64,000 bases of DNA, from assembly GCA_029785235.1 (NCBI GenBank), contig JAFMAA010000003.1, positions 6,642 to 70,641 of the forward strand. Direction: 5' to 3'. Under the pieces are notes generated by a model. That model was not told where the DNA came from. It saw only the letters and a program-made list of their open reading frames with translations, and ran no database searches. Positions 1 through 7,568 of the stretch are shown here, piece after piece. The DNA comes from Nitrososphaerota archaeon (GTDB lineage Archaea; Thermoproteota; Nitrososphaeria; Nitrososphaerales; UBA183). Numbering within the stretch: position 1 is the first letter of the stretch; each line of letters starts with the position of its first letter. A program made the translations under genes and the position numbers.

Positions 1-360
1 GCCTAGACAAATACGGGGAGCCGCGGAAGGTGGCTCATGTGAAGTAAGGTGCCAGAAAACCCCCCAAAGGAGACAGCGCCGAGGCACACATCTTCGAGCT
101 TTCCATGTTCTTGATCACTACGGCGATATAGCGTGTCCATGAGCCGAAGATGTATGGCCCACCGAGGCTGAGAGAAGCGATAAACAGGCCGGCCGAAGTC
201 TACGACAAGTCAGATAGGCCCAAGTCAGATCCGTTGATGGCGTGGGCAAAAGCGGGGATAGACTCACCCGAACAAATTTCAGGTAACAGCGTCCTACGAG
301 GCATTCACCGTATTCCTCGACAGGATGGTCATCGAATTCATAGACGAGATGGAGCGCTGA
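1..360 (+). pseudogene. Decayed coding remnants at the left edge
   Basis: No intact gene fits here, but several reading frames look protein-like and are cut by stops or frame changes. One frame entering from the left ends with LDKYGEPRKVAHVK and a TAA at 45-47; the same frame then reads on to about 133. A second frame (from 150) reads DPLMAWAKAGIDSPEQI. It appears to continue in a third frame as a hydrophobic, acidic tail (FTVFLDRMVIEFIDEMER) ending in TGA at 358-360. I read this as one or two decayed genes and do not recognise the family. The short tail at 1-47 could instead be the intact end of a gene outside the window. Confidence 0.35.
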
Positions 361-439
361 TACCTGCATCCCACCCCAAGGTACCTAACCCTCTGTCAAG
401 CCTGGCCAGGGAGTTTTCAGGGCCCGTCCAGTTCAACCC

Positions 440-444
440 TTAAG
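440..444 (+). promoter_or_regulatory. TATA-like box for the acetamidase gene
   Basis: TTAAG at 440-444 lies about 28 bases before the TTG start at 470, the spacing expected for an archaeal promoter giving a leaderless message. The box is weak, so this is suggestive only. Confidence 0.35.
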
Positions 445-469
445 ACAGTCACGCGCGAAATATTGAACG

Positions 470-1408
470 TTGGCCTCTCACCGCGTAGGACGACAGACAT
501 TCCACTATAAGTGGGACAGGGCGCACAAACCGGCACTGACTATCCGACCTGGGGACACGGTCACTTTTGACGCCAACGACGTCCTGAGCTGGCAGTTGAC
601 GTCGAAGTCCACGTCTTCAGACTTGGAGAAACTCGACAACGAGAAGCTATACCCACTGGCTGGGCCGGTCTATGTGGAAGGGGCGGAGCCTGGCGACGCC
701 CTGGTCCTTGACATATTGGATGTGAAGGTAGATGACTTCGGTTGGACAGCCATACTCCCTGGCCTAGGTCTGCTGGAGGAGTTCAAGAGGCCGTTCCTCT
801 ACAAATGGAACCTAGGCGGCGAAAGGTACGCCCGCTTCGAGAGGGGGATCAGGATTCCAATCAGGCCTTTCTGTGGCGTCCTGGGAGTGGCCCCTGCAGA
901 GGCGGGCTCTTTCGAAGTCATGCCTCCCGGAAGGCACGGCGGGAACATGGACATCAGGCACACAACCGCAGGGAGCAGGGTGAGACTACCGGTCCAAGTG
1001 GAGGGGGCCTTGTTCTCGGCTGGTGACCTCCATGCGGCCATGGGGGATGGGGAGATTTGCGTATGCGCGATCGAATGCGCAGGCTCGGCGAAGATACGCT
1101 TCGGCCTAGAGAAAGAGGCGGGTCTGAACTATCCTGACTTCCAATCGAGGAGGGAGCCTACGTCGAGTGCGGGGTGGTACACGACTACAGGGATTGCGAG
1201 CGACCTTATGGCGGCGGCCAAGGAGTCGGCCAGAGGCATGATTGACCACCTAACCAGAACCTACAAGCTCTCGAAAGAAGAGGCTTATGTCCTCTGCAGC
1301 GTGGCGGCCGATCTCAGAATCCACGAAGTCGTAGACTCACCCAACTGGGTGGTTGGAACAATGATTCCTCTCGATATCTTTCCTAGTCTTCACGGCAAGG
1401 GTCTATGA
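470..1408 (+). CDS. Acetamidase/formamidase family protein
   Basis: A 312-residue cytosolic hydrolase of the FmdA/AmdA family, which cleaves short amides such as formamide or acetamide to ammonia and the acid. The sequence shows the family's early IRPGDTVTFDANDV block, the GAEPGDALVLDI segment, the IPIRPFCGVLGVAP block, the RHGGNMDIRHTTAGS signature and LFSAGDLHAAMGDGE with its metal-binding-type acidic and histidine residues. The length matches the family. The start is TTG at 470, directly after an in-frame stop at 464-466. It stands alone between decayed sequence and pheA. The exact amide substrate cannot be read from the sequence; nitrogen scavenging is a reasonable guess. Confidence 0.88.
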   Translation: MASHRVGRQTFHYKWDRAHKPALTIRPGDTVTFDANDVLSWQLTSKSTSSDLEKLDNEKLYPLAGPVYVEGAEPGDALVLDILDVKVDDFGWTAILPGLGLLEEFKRPFLYKWNLGGERYARFERGIRIPIRPFCGVLGVAPAEAGSFEVMPPGRHGGNMDIRHTTAGSRVRLPVQVEGALFSAGDLHAAMGDGEICVCAIECAGSAKIRFGLEKEAGLNYPDFQSRREPTSSAGWYTTTGIASDLMAAAKESARGMIDHLTRTYKLSKEEAYVLCSVAADLRIHEVVDSPNWVVGTMIPLDIFPSLHGKGL

Positions 1409-1720
1409 TTACAAAAGGAGACATCGAAGCGTCTGGTCGCGCATACGCCAGACCTGCCGCGTCATCGTTTCACGCGTAGAAATCGCCGTTGGCGTCGGCA
1501 CCTGCGGCTACGCGTCCAACGCAAACAGCGCAGTGGACGCGCCGAATGCGGCTGGACAGGTCTGAATGGACGCGAGTTGGGGGATGTCGCATGCCATCTT
1601 GCAGCGGTGCGCCAGGCGGGTTGTGCGAGCGTTCCACGGGGGTTCGCAGAATCTTAGCGTATCAGAAGCAAACGGTTCGCGGAAAACGTCGCCCCGCGGC
1701 TTTGGTTATATAATCACGTC
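1409..1720. other. Intergenic region, no gene seen
   Basis: About 310 G+C-rich bases between the acetamidase and pheA. Open frames here (for example 1489-1713) have unnatural composition. I see no RNase P, SRP or tRNA signature. The only clear element is the pheA TATA box at the right end. Confidence 0.5.
1706..1713 (+). promoter_or_regulatory. TATA box of pheA
   Basis: TTATATAA at 1706-1713 is a near-consensus archaeal TATA box. Transcription should begin about 25 bases downstream, near 1735-1740. This excludes the ATG at 1721 and favours the ATG at 1742 as the translation start. Confidence 0.7.
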
Positions 1721-1741
1721 ATGGGCTTCGGTGGGAAAGCA

Positions 1742-2578
1742 ATGAAGACCCGTGGAATCGCGTTCCAAGGAGAGCACGGGGCTTACAGCGAGGAAGCGGT
1801 CCACCAGCACTTCGGAACCGAGACAGACACAGTGCCCTGCAAGACCATCTCGGAAGTGTTCAACCTGACTGAGACAGGCGAAGTGCAGCACGGGGTGGTC
1901 CCGGTGGAGAATTCAATCGAGGGGAGCGTCCACGAGACCTACGACTCCTTGATAACGAGCAACACGAAGATAACCGGCGAGATAGTGCTAAGGGTGGTTC
2001 ACTGCCTCATCGCCCTGCCTTCAACCACAATAAGCGACGTAAAAGTGATCTATTCGCACCCTCAAGCCCTCGCTCAATGCAGGGGGTATCTCGCCACCCT
2101 CGGCGTGGAAGTGAAGGTATCCTACGACACTGCAGGGAGCGTCAAGATGATCAGAGACGGCCGCATGAAAGATGCAGCGGCTGTCGCGAGCATGGGCGCG
2201 GCTCAAATCTATGAGATGAACGTGTTGAGACAGGGTATAGAAGACTACGGACACAACTACACCAGATTCTTGGTGATGTCGGCCAAAGAAAGCGAAAGGG
2301 CACCTATGTGCAAGACATCCGTCATCTTCTCAGTACCGCACGTGCCCGGCTCTCTGTACGCTTCACTCGAGACTTTCGCGACTCACGGGGTCAACCTGAC
2401 CAAGATAGAGTCCAGACCCACCAGACAGCGCCCATGGGAATACTACTTCTTTCTAGATTCCGAAGGGCACAGGGACGAGGCGGCCCAGAAGGAAGCGCTG
2501 CGGGAATTGGTAAAGAGGACGACGTTCCTGAAAGTACTGGGTTCGTACCCTCGAGCACGGCCCGAACCGCCGCAATGA
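1742..2578 (+). CDS. pheA: Prephenate dehydratase
   Basis: This 278-residue enzyme converts prephenate to phenylpyruvate, the committed step to phenylalanine. The N-terminal catalytic part opens with IAFQGEHGAYSEEA and contains VPVENSIEGSV and the catalytic NYTRFLV block. The C-terminal part is an ACT domain with GSLYASLETFATHGVNLTKI followed by ESRP, the usual phenylalanine-binding feedback site. It has no chorismate mutase domain; that activity is fused to an aminotransferase in the aro operon at 13348. The start at 1742 is chosen because the TATA box at 1706-1713 places transcription initiation after the upstream ATG at 1721. It is a monocistronic gene, separate from the aro operon. Confidence 0.95.
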   Translation: MKTRGIAFQGEHGAYSEEAVHQHFGTETDTVPCKTISEVFNLTETGEVQHGVVPVENSIEGSVHETYDSLITSNTKITGEIVLRVVHCLIALPSTTISDVKVIYSHPQALAQCRGYLATLGVEVKVSYDTAGSVKMIRDGRMKDAAAVASMGAAQIYEMNVLRQGIEDYGHNYTRFLVMSAKESERAPMCKTSVIFSVPHVPGSLYASLETFATHGVNLTKIESRPTRQRPWEYYFFLDSEGHRDEAAQKEALRELVKRTTFLKVLGSYPRARPEPPQ

Positions 2579-2696
2579 CAGCCTGGTAGCCCTTGTAGGC
2601 ATTCCGCGGTGCACCGGAACTTGTAGGTGCAGGCTTGTGGGCCCGCTACGGTCCATGCCTGGACTGGCGCTGGCGAGACGTGCTATGCGAATTTGC

Positions 2697-3656
2697 TCAG
2701 AGGTCATAGACGACCCCAGGAACCTTGGGGAACGGCTGCACCTCGCCGATATGTTTCGCCCCTACTATCCAGCCGACGATTCGTTCGATACCGATGCCAG
2801 CTCCAGCAGACGGTTTGATTCTTCCTTCTTCGGAGAGCCTGAGGAGGAGTGAGAAGTTTTTCTGGTCGATTCCATCCCTCTCCATCTTCGACACTATCCT
2901 GTCGTGCTCCCACTCGCGTCTGGCACCTGAGAGTATCTCCCCGTAATAGGGGACGAAGAGGTCGTAGTTGTCCCACCTTCCGGTGGCGGGGTCCTCGTAG
3001 TCGTAGAACTCTCTGGGGATGTTTGTGACCCAAACGGGGCGACTTGTCTGCTGAGGCAGGACCAGCTCCCACTCTTGTCCATGCCTGGCTATCAGGTCCC
3101 GTCTATCGAGGACTTCGAACGGGGTCTTCATCGCTTCGCGCCCGAAGGAGACAGGAAGATCCGAAGTCGTCTTCAGGTGAGCGACCAGGCCCGCGACGAC
3201 GGCCTCCACCAACTCCCGGACATCCTCGGAGCCGGCACCGCGCAACTCGAAATCAAACTGAGTGAACTCATAGGCATGCCGTCCGGTGTCCTTCCTTTCT
3301 CTCCTCTCAATCCTGACGTTCGGAGATAGGACGAAGAGCTTCGGGTACGCCGTCGAGGAGGCGACCAGCTTGTGGATGATCATGCTGTGCGTAGTCCTGA
3401 CGGGCTCTCCATAGATTTCCGTCTCCACCCTCTTCTCGATGGAAGCCCCCGGGTCCGGCCAGAGGGGGTCTGTGGACTTCGAGAAGACCACAGGCAATAG
3501 CCAATCGAAACCTCGGCTCTCAAATTCACCAGTAAGGTATCTGAGAACCCTCGTGGTGACCTTCGCAACCTGCTCTTTCCTCTCCAACTCGTGGTCAGTA
3601 AGCAGATGGAGCGGCTTCGGGATTACAGTGGCGCCGGGCTCAAACGTTTCACTCAC
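2697..3656 (-). CDS. asnA: Archaeal asparagine synthetase A (AsnRS-related)
   Basis: This 319-residue protein is built like a class II aminoacyl-tRNA synthetase catalytic domain without an anticodon-binding domain. It has a motif 2-type strand (LFVLSPNVRIER, then YEFTQFDFELRG) and a motif 3-type end (SAGAGIGIERIVGWIVG). Archaeal proteins of this design make asparagine from aspartate, ATP and ammonia. The start is GTG at 3656, just after a TATA-like box on the same strand. It is divergent from an Lrp/AsnC regulator with a palindrome between them, an arrangement that echoes asnA-asnC of enteric bacteria. A stand-alone tRNA-synthetase paralogue of other function is the main alternative. Confidence 0.85.
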   Translation of the reverse strand: MSETFEPGATVIPKPLHLLTDHELERKEQVAKVTTRVLRYLTGEFESRGFDWLLPVVFSKSTDPLWPDPGASIEKRVETEIYGEPVRTTHSMIIHKLVASSTAYPKLFVLSPNVRIERRERKDTGRHAYEFTQFDFELRGAGSEDVRELVEAVVAGLVAHLKTTSDLPVSFGREAMKTPFEVLDRRDLIARHGQEWELVLPQQTSRPVWVTNIPREFYDYEDPATGRWDNYDLFVPYYGEILSGARREWEHDRIVSKMERDGIDQKNFSLLLRLSEEGRIKPSAGAGIGIERIVGWIVGAKHIGEVQPFPKVPGVVYDL

Positions 3657-3677
3657 AAAGTTACATAGCTGCGATGA

Positions 3678-3687
3678 AATATAATCA
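3678..3687 (-). promoter_or_regulatory. TATA box of asnA
   Basis: On the minus strand the sequence reads GATTATATTT, centred about 26 bases before the GTG start at 3656. The asnA message is therefore probably leaderless. Confidence 0.55.
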
Positions 3688-3697
3688 TTAAGCTAAA

Positions 3698-3720
3698 TTT
3701 TCTGGCATCTTGCCGGAAAA
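3698..3720. promoter_or_regulatory. Palindromic operator between asnA and the AsnC-family gene
   Basis: TTTTCTGGCA (3698-3707) and TGCCGGAAAA (3711-3720) form a 10-base inverted repeat with one mismatch and a 3-base spacer. It lies between the two divergent TATA boxes, about 11 bases from the asnA box and 6 from the regulator's box. Size and symmetry suit an Lrp/AsnC dimer site. That the neighbouring regulator binds here is inference. Confidence 0.6.
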
Positions 3721-3726
3721 CAAATG

Positions 3727-3734
3727 GTTTAATT
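3727..3734 (+). promoter_or_regulatory. TATA-like box of the Lrp/AsnC gene
   Basis: GTTTAATT at 3727-3734 sits about 28 bases before the ATG at 3759, which predicts a leaderless message. It directly abuts the palindrome at 3698-3720. Confidence 0.5.
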
Positions 3735-3758
3735 CCAATTCCACGGCATACTGACAGT

Positions 3759-4202
3759 ATGATGGACGCTAAGGACTCGAAGATACTCGCTGAGTTGGTA
3801 TGCGACGGCCGGAGACCCATCGTTGATATTGCTAGCCACTTAGGGTTGCCTCGGGCCACAGTCCAGGATAGGTTGAGGAGGATGATGGAGTCAGGGGTGA
3901 TAAGGAAATTCGTCGCAATCCCGGACTACTCCAAAATCGGGAAGCGGGTGATGGCCTACGTCTTCGTCGCCTTCGGAGGCGAAGGGAGGCTCTCACAGAG
4001 GACGCTCGCAGAGGCGATATCGAAGATGCCGGGGGTCTACGAGGTGTCAGTGATTTCGGGGGAGTGGGACATTCTACTGAAGGTCAGGGCAAACACGTTA
4101 GAGGAGATTGGAAACCTCGTCGTTGACAGGTTGAGGTCCATGAGCGGGGTCGAAAAGACAGAGACCTGCGTCTCATTCCAAACTATCAAGGAGAGCTTCT
4201 AG
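3759..4202 (+). CDS. Lrp/AsnC family transcriptional regulator
   Basis: This 147-residue protein has an N-terminal winged helix-turn-helix (residues about 5-50, including ILAELVCDGRRPIVDIASHL and PRATVQDRLRRM). A C-terminal RAM/ACT-like effector and oligomerisation domain follows (about 65-140, with GVYEVSVISGEWDILLKV). This is the standard Lrp layout and size. Proteins of this family bind amino acids and act as dimers or octamers on palindromic sites. Its position, divergent from asparagine synthetase across a palindrome, suggests it controls asnA and itself in response to asparagine or a related amino acid. It also lies directly upstream of the aro operon, so a role there cannot be excluded. 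Confidence 0.92.
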   Translation: MMDAKDSKILAELVCDGRRPIVDIASHLGLPRATVQDRLRRMMESGVIRKFVAIPDYSKIGKRVMAYVFVAFGGEGRLSQRTLAEAISKMPGVYEVSVISGEWDILLKVRANTLEEIGNLVVDRLRSMSGVEKTETCVSFQTIKESF

Positions 4203-4335
4203 TCTAGGATTCTGTAGTCTTGTGTTTTGGATCCCAGGAAGCTCCTTCCAGGCCCAAGACCGAATTACGCCGGCCGGCCCGAAGAGGCACGTTCGTCGAG
4301 CAGGGCAAGGGGCGATGTACATCTTCGTGCACCAA

Positions 4336-4345
4336 TTCATAAATA
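4336..4345 (+). promoter_or_regulatory. Probable TATA box of the aro operon leader
   Basis: TTCATAAATA at 4336-4345 predicts transcription initiation near 4366. The aromatic leader reading frame starts at 4387, about 20 bases into the message, and lysC follows at 4489. A weaker CTATAG at 4437-4442 could serve as a second box with initiation near 4463, which would skip the leader. Confidence 0.5.
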
Positions 4346-4386
4346 GGTCACGGGTAGCCATCTGGTTCGCGAGAAACTTGGATGCC

Positions 4387-4449
4387 ATGACACGGGCTGA
4401 CCGTCCCGACCACTGGACCGTGTTTGGCTTTTTCGGCTATAGCTGGTAA
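4387..4449 (+). CDS. Putative aromatic leader peptide of the aro operon
   Basis: A 20-codon frame runs from ATG 4387 to TAA 4447-4449. Its last 11 residues are WTVFGFFGYSW, so all three aromatic amino acids occur (Trp10, Phe13, Phe15, Phe16, Tyr18, Trp20). It lies between a TATA-like box and the 11-gene aromatic operon. The stop codon is followed at once by a hairpin that hides the lysC ribosome-binding site. Bacterial trp, phe and his operons use such peptides for ribosome-stalling control. A similar device in an archaeon would be unusual, so the functional reading is inference. The frame could be chance, because it remains open upstream to 4222. Confidence 0.5.
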   Translation: MTRADRPDHWTVFGFFGYSW

Positions 4450-4464
4450 GAATCCCTTCCAGCT
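4441..4464 (+). promoter_or_regulatory. Leader hairpin 1 (alternative structure)
   Basis: AGCTGG (4441-4446, the Ser19-Trp20 codons) is complementary to CCAGCT (4459-4464). Pairing them puts the 5' arm of hairpin 2 (4449-4456) in the loop. The two hairpins cross, so they are mutually exclusive unless they form a pseudoknot. This is the geometry expected of a switch. Confidence 0.45.
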
Positions 4465-4482
4465 TTCAACTTGGGGGATTCT
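4449..4482 (+). promoter_or_regulatory. Leader hairpin 2, sequesters the lysC Shine-Dalgarno
   Basis: AGAATCCC (4449-4456) pairs perfectly with GGGATTCT (4475-4482), and two further U-G pairs extend the stem inward. The strand carrying the G-run GGGGGA (4473-4478), the likely ribosome-binding site 10 bases before the lysC ATG at 4489, is buried in the stem. No U-tract follows, so control would be at translation rather than by termination. Confidence 0.5.
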
Positions 4483-4488
4483 AGTTCA

Positions 4489-5712
4489 ATGAGCAAGAGC
4501 AGGTTTCATGAAATCGTCATAATCAAGTTCGGAGGGTCTGTGCTGGACGACGGACAAGCCATCGTTCAGGCTGTCGAGCTCATCGCCCGCACTCTCAGGA
4601 AGGGGGTGGGGGTTGTCGTCGTGGTCTCGGCGATGAAGGGGGTCACCGACGGCCTCCTCACCCTTTCCAAGGGAGTAAATCCCAACATGGAGGCATCTCT
4701 CGTAGACGAGCTCCTCTCGTCAGGGGAGAAGACTAGCGCCAGGCTTGTGGCTGCGTCCATGGCGCACCATGGGCTCAAGCCTGTTGTGATAGACACAGAC
4801 ACCCCTGGCTGGCCAATCATCACCGACGACAGGCATCAGGACGCCAACCCTATCATGGATGTCACACGACAGCGGAGCAGGGAGACCCTGCTCCCTATAA
4901 TCGAGCGCGGCGAAGTCCCCATTGTGTGCGGTTTCCTGGGGCGGACCGAGACAGGGAAGGTGACCACCCTGGGGCGCGGTGGGAGCGACACCACTGCGGT
5001 CCTCCTGGGGAGCTGCCTCGGGTCAAAGGAGGTCGTGCTCATAAAGGACGTCGACGGAGTCTTCTCGAGCGATCCTGGGAGAGTGAAGAACCCCCAGCTG
5101 ATCGAGAGTCTGAACGGCGAAGAGGCCGAGCTGCTCGCAGCGGGCGGGGCCAAGTTCCTGCATCTGAAGGCCCTCAGCTATCAGGCGCAGGGGCTTAAGA
5201 TTAGGGTGACCAGTCTGGAGAAACTCGACGCAGGGACGGTCATAGAAGGGGACATACCAGAGACCAAGGTAGAGGTGACCAACGTGGAGACCTCAATGAT
5301 GACCATCGTCGGAATAGACCCTGCGCGCTTCGAGTCCGTTCAGGCGGTCGCCGACGCGATAAGTGGGTGCGACGCCAAGATTCTGGCCCTCTCCCTGGAG
5401 TCGACCTCAGCTATCTTCTACATCTCAGGGGGCCGAGAGGTACTCGACCGAGTCCATCATGTCCTAGTCGGGGAGAGGATCGGCAAGGCGGTGTCGTCCT
5501 ACGACGGCCTGGCCATGATTTCGATTCGAGGGAGGGCCCTCGAGACCCAGCCAGGCATAGTCCAGCGGGTGACCCAGCCGCTGGCGAGTTCTGGAATCAA
5601 CCTATTCGGGATCGTAACAATCCAGTCGTCTGTCCGGGTGTTCGTATCCGCGGACCAGGCGCAGCGGGCGTCTAAGCTGGTCAAGGAATCGATGATGGTG
5701 GGGGTGCAGTGA
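4489..5712 (+). CDS. lysC: Aspartate kinase
   Basis: A 407-residue kinase that phosphorylates aspartate. The N-terminal amino-acid-kinase domain has IIKFGGSVLDDG, the TTLGRGGSDTTAVLLG loop and LIKDVDGVFSSDP. Two C-terminal ACT domains follow (about residues 265-400). The start is ATG 4489, because GGGGGA at 4473-4478 is a good Shine-Dalgarno for it; TTG 4471 is the other option. It opens an operon that leads into ADH synthase. In archaea lacking DAHP synthase, aspartate semialdehyde is the nitrogen- and carbon-donating precursor of dehydroquinate, so here this kinase serves aromatic synthesis as well as, possibly, threonine and lysine. It ends in a GTGA overlap with asd. Confidence 0.95.
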   Translation: MSKSRFHEIVIIKFGGSVLDDGQAIVQAVELIARTLRKGVGVVVVVSAMKGVTDGLLTLSKGVNPNMEASLVDELLSSGEKTSARLVAASMAHHGLKPVVIDTDTPGWPIITDDRHQDANPIMDVTRQRSRETLLPIIERGEVPIVCGFLGRTETGKVTTLGRGGSDTTAVLLGSCLGSKEVVLIKDVDGVFSSDPGRVKNPQLIESLNGEEAELLAAGGAKFLHLKALSYQAQGLKIRVTSLEKLDAGTVIEGDIPETKVEVTNVETSMMTIVGIDPARFESVQAVADAISGCDAKILALSLESTSAIFYISGGREVLDRVHHVLVGERIGKAVSSYDGLAMISIRGRALETQPGIVQRVTQPLASSGINLFGIVTIQSSVRVFVSADQAQRASKLVKESMMVGVQ

Positions 5713-6773
5713 GCAAGCTCCGGGCTGCGCTGCTGGGCGCGACGGGAGCGGTGGGCCAGAGATACCTCATGATGCTGAGCCGCCACCCTACCATCGAGCT
5801 CGAAGTGCTCATGGGAGGAGACTCAGCTGGCAGAGCTTACGGCGAAGCTGCCCGCTGGCTCGTCTCTGAGGACATCCCGGATAGATTCGCGGATAGGAAG
5901 GTACTCCCAACCGACCCGCGCAACGCGGAAGGGTGCGACGTTGTCTTCTCAGCGCTCCCCGCCGAGGCGGCTTCCACAGTCGAACCGGAGTTCGTCAAGG
6001 CTGGCCTCACGGTGATAAGCGAAGCTAGCGCTCATAGGCTCGAGGAGGACGTCCCCCTAGTGATTCCGGAGGTCAACCCTGACCACCTCGGGCTCTTGGA
6101 CTTGCAAAGGAAGAGGAGGGGATGGAGCGGTTCCCTGGTCGCCACCCCCAACTGTACTGTCACAGGACTAGCCATGGTCCTCAAGCCTCTATCGGACAGC
6201 TTCGCGCTAAGGCGCGCCATCGTAACGACAATGCAGGCGGTGTCAGGGGCGGGCTTCCCCGGCGTCCCTTCCATGTTGATCATGGAGAACGTCGTGCCAT
6301 ACATCAAGGGCGAGGAGGAGAAAGTCTCTGATGAGTCCCGGAAGATCCTTGGGACCCAATCGGAAATCGGGATTCGCAGCGCCAATCTGCAGATTGCTAT
6401 TTCGTGCAACAGGGTCCCGGTCATAGACGGCCACGTCGAGACGCTGTACGCTGAGCTTGGGAAGGACATCGAGCCGGAGGAGGCGGTGGACTGCCTGAAT
6501 AGGTTCCGGGGTGCGCCTCAGGAACTGGGTCTCCCTTCGGCGCCCATGCAGCCAATCATCGTCAGGCCTGAGCCAGACAGGCCTCAGCCCCGCCTGGACC
6601 GCCTCTCTGGCTCGGTCCCAGGCATGAGCGTAGCGGTGGGGAGGGTACGGAGGGGGCTAGGCCGCGACTCGATTCAGCTAACACTCGTTTCTCACAACAC
6701 AATCAGGGGCGCCGCAGGCACAGCGATACTCACGGCCGAACTTATGGATAACAAGGGGCAGCTCGGGAGATAG
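5709..6773 (+). CDS. asd: Aspartate-semialdehyde dehydrogenase
   Basis: A 354-residue NADPH-dependent enzyme that reduces aspartyl phosphate to aspartate semialdehyde. The Rossmann glycine motif is LLGATGAVGQRY near the N-terminus, and the catalytic cysteine is Cys149 in ATPNCTVTGLA. The dimerisation and substrate region (SGAGFPGVPS, CNRVPVIDGHVE) belongs to the archaeal/fungal subclass. The start is GTG 5709, overlapping the lysC stop as GTGA, which implies coupled translation. Its product feeds the next gene's enzyme directly. Confidence 0.95.
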   Translation: MSKLRAALLGATGAVGQRYLMMLSRHPTIELEVLMGGDSAGRAYGEAARWLVSEDIPDRFADRKVLPTDPRNAEGCDVVFSALPAEAASTVEPEFVKAGLTVISEASAHRLEEDVPLVIPEVNPDHLGLLDLQRKRRGWSGSLVATPNCTVTGLAMVLKPLSDSFALRRAIVTTMQAVSGAGFPGVPSMLIMENVVPYIKGEEEKVSDESRKILGTQSEIGIRSANLQIAISCNRVPVIDGHVETLYAELGKDIEPEEAVDCLNRFRGAPQELGLPSAPMQPIIVRPEPDRPQPRLDRLSGSVPGMSVAVGRVRRGLGRDSIQLTLVSHNTIRGAAGTAILTAELMDNKGQLGR

Positions 6774-6776
6774 GGT

Positions 6777-7568
6777 TTGGTCTCAGGCAAGACGTTCAGG
6801 ATTTCAAGAATCGTCGACCGCGGCAGGATGCTCTGCGTCCCAATGGATCACTCCATCACCAACGGCCCTATCAGAGGCCTCGAGGAGCCTGAGTTGATGA
6901 TAAAATCTGTCGCCGAGGGCGGCGCGACTGCTTTCCTAGCCCACAAAGGCGTCCTGAAAGCCCTCAAGGAGGCGCCCCCGATCGGCATGATACTCCAACT
7001 CTCGGCGAGCACCGTCCTCGGACCAGCTCCCAACCGGAAGGTCCTGATATCGTCAGTCGAGGAGGGGGTCAGGCTCGGAGCCGACGCCGTCTCCGTCCAC
7101 ATCAACATAGGCGCCAGGGAGGAGTCCGAGATGCTGGGCCAGCTTGGTATGGTTGCAGACGAGTGCGACAGCCTGCAGGTCCCGCTTATAGCCATGATGT
7201 ACCCTCGCGGAGAAGGAATCAAGGACCCGAACGACCCAGACACCATCGCCCACGTGGCCCGCATCGGCGCCGAAGCTGGGGCTGACATTGTCAAGACGGT
7301 CTACACCGGAAGCATCGAGACGTTCAGGGAGGTCGTGAGGAAATGCCCCGCCCCCGTGGTGCTTGCGGGGGGCTCTAAGGTCGACTCCGACAGGGCCCTG
7401 CTCGAAATGGCAGGCTCCGTCATGAGAGCGGGGGCGATGGGAGTGACCTTCGGGAGAAACGTCTTCGGGCACAGCGATCCTGTTGGCATTGTCAGGGCGC
7501 TGCGCAGCGTGGTGGTGGAAGGACAGTCCGCCGACAGAGCCATGGAGTCCCTCAGCCATGCTGACTGA
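6777..7568 (+). CDS. aroA': 2-amino-3,7-dideoxy-D-threo-hept-6-ulosonate (ADH) synthase
   Basis: A 263-residue class I aldolase-fold enzyme. It joins aspartate semialdehyde with 6-deoxy-5-ketofructose 1-phosphate to give ADH, the first step of the archaeal route to dehydroquinate. Visible features are the family's VPMDHSITNGPIRGLE opening, the Schiff-base lysine Lys173 in GADIVKTVYTG, and the phosphate-binding GGSKVD and GVTFGRNVFGH segments. A plain fructose-bisphosphate aldolase is the alternative, but the next gene is DHQ synthase II, which settles the role. The start is TTG 6777, four bases after the asd stop. Confidence 0.93.
   Translation: MVSGKTFRISRIVDRGRMLCVPMDHSITNGPIRGLEEPELMIKSVAEGGATAFLAHKGVLKALKEAPPIGMILQLSASTVLGPAPNRKVLISSVEEGVRLGADAVSVHINIGAREESEMLGQLGMVADECDSLQVPLIAMMYPRGEGIKDPNDPDTIAHVARIGAEAGADIVKTVYTGSIETFREVVRKCPAPVVLAGGSKVDSDRALLEMAGSVMRAGAMGVTFGRNVFGHSDPVGIVRALRSVVVEGQSADRAMESLSHAD

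Noticed and set aside
1489..1713. 74-codon open frame before pheA
   Set aside because: Arg/Thr-rich composition typical of G+C-rich noncoding DNA, no ribosome site, and it overlaps the pheA TATA box.
4222..4386. Upstream extension of the aromatic leader frame to a 75-codon gene
   Set aside because: The extension crosses the probable TATA box and has no family resemblance. Only the part from ATG 4387 is expected on the transcript.
4437..4442. CTATAG as the true lysC promoter
   Set aside because: Possible, but weaker than TTCATAAATA at 4336-4345 and inside the leader frame. Kept as an alternative that would undermine the attenuator idea.
7483..7557. N-terminal extension of DHQ synthase II
   Set aside because: It lies wholly inside aroA' in another frame and does not resemble the family; ATG 7558 is the natural start.
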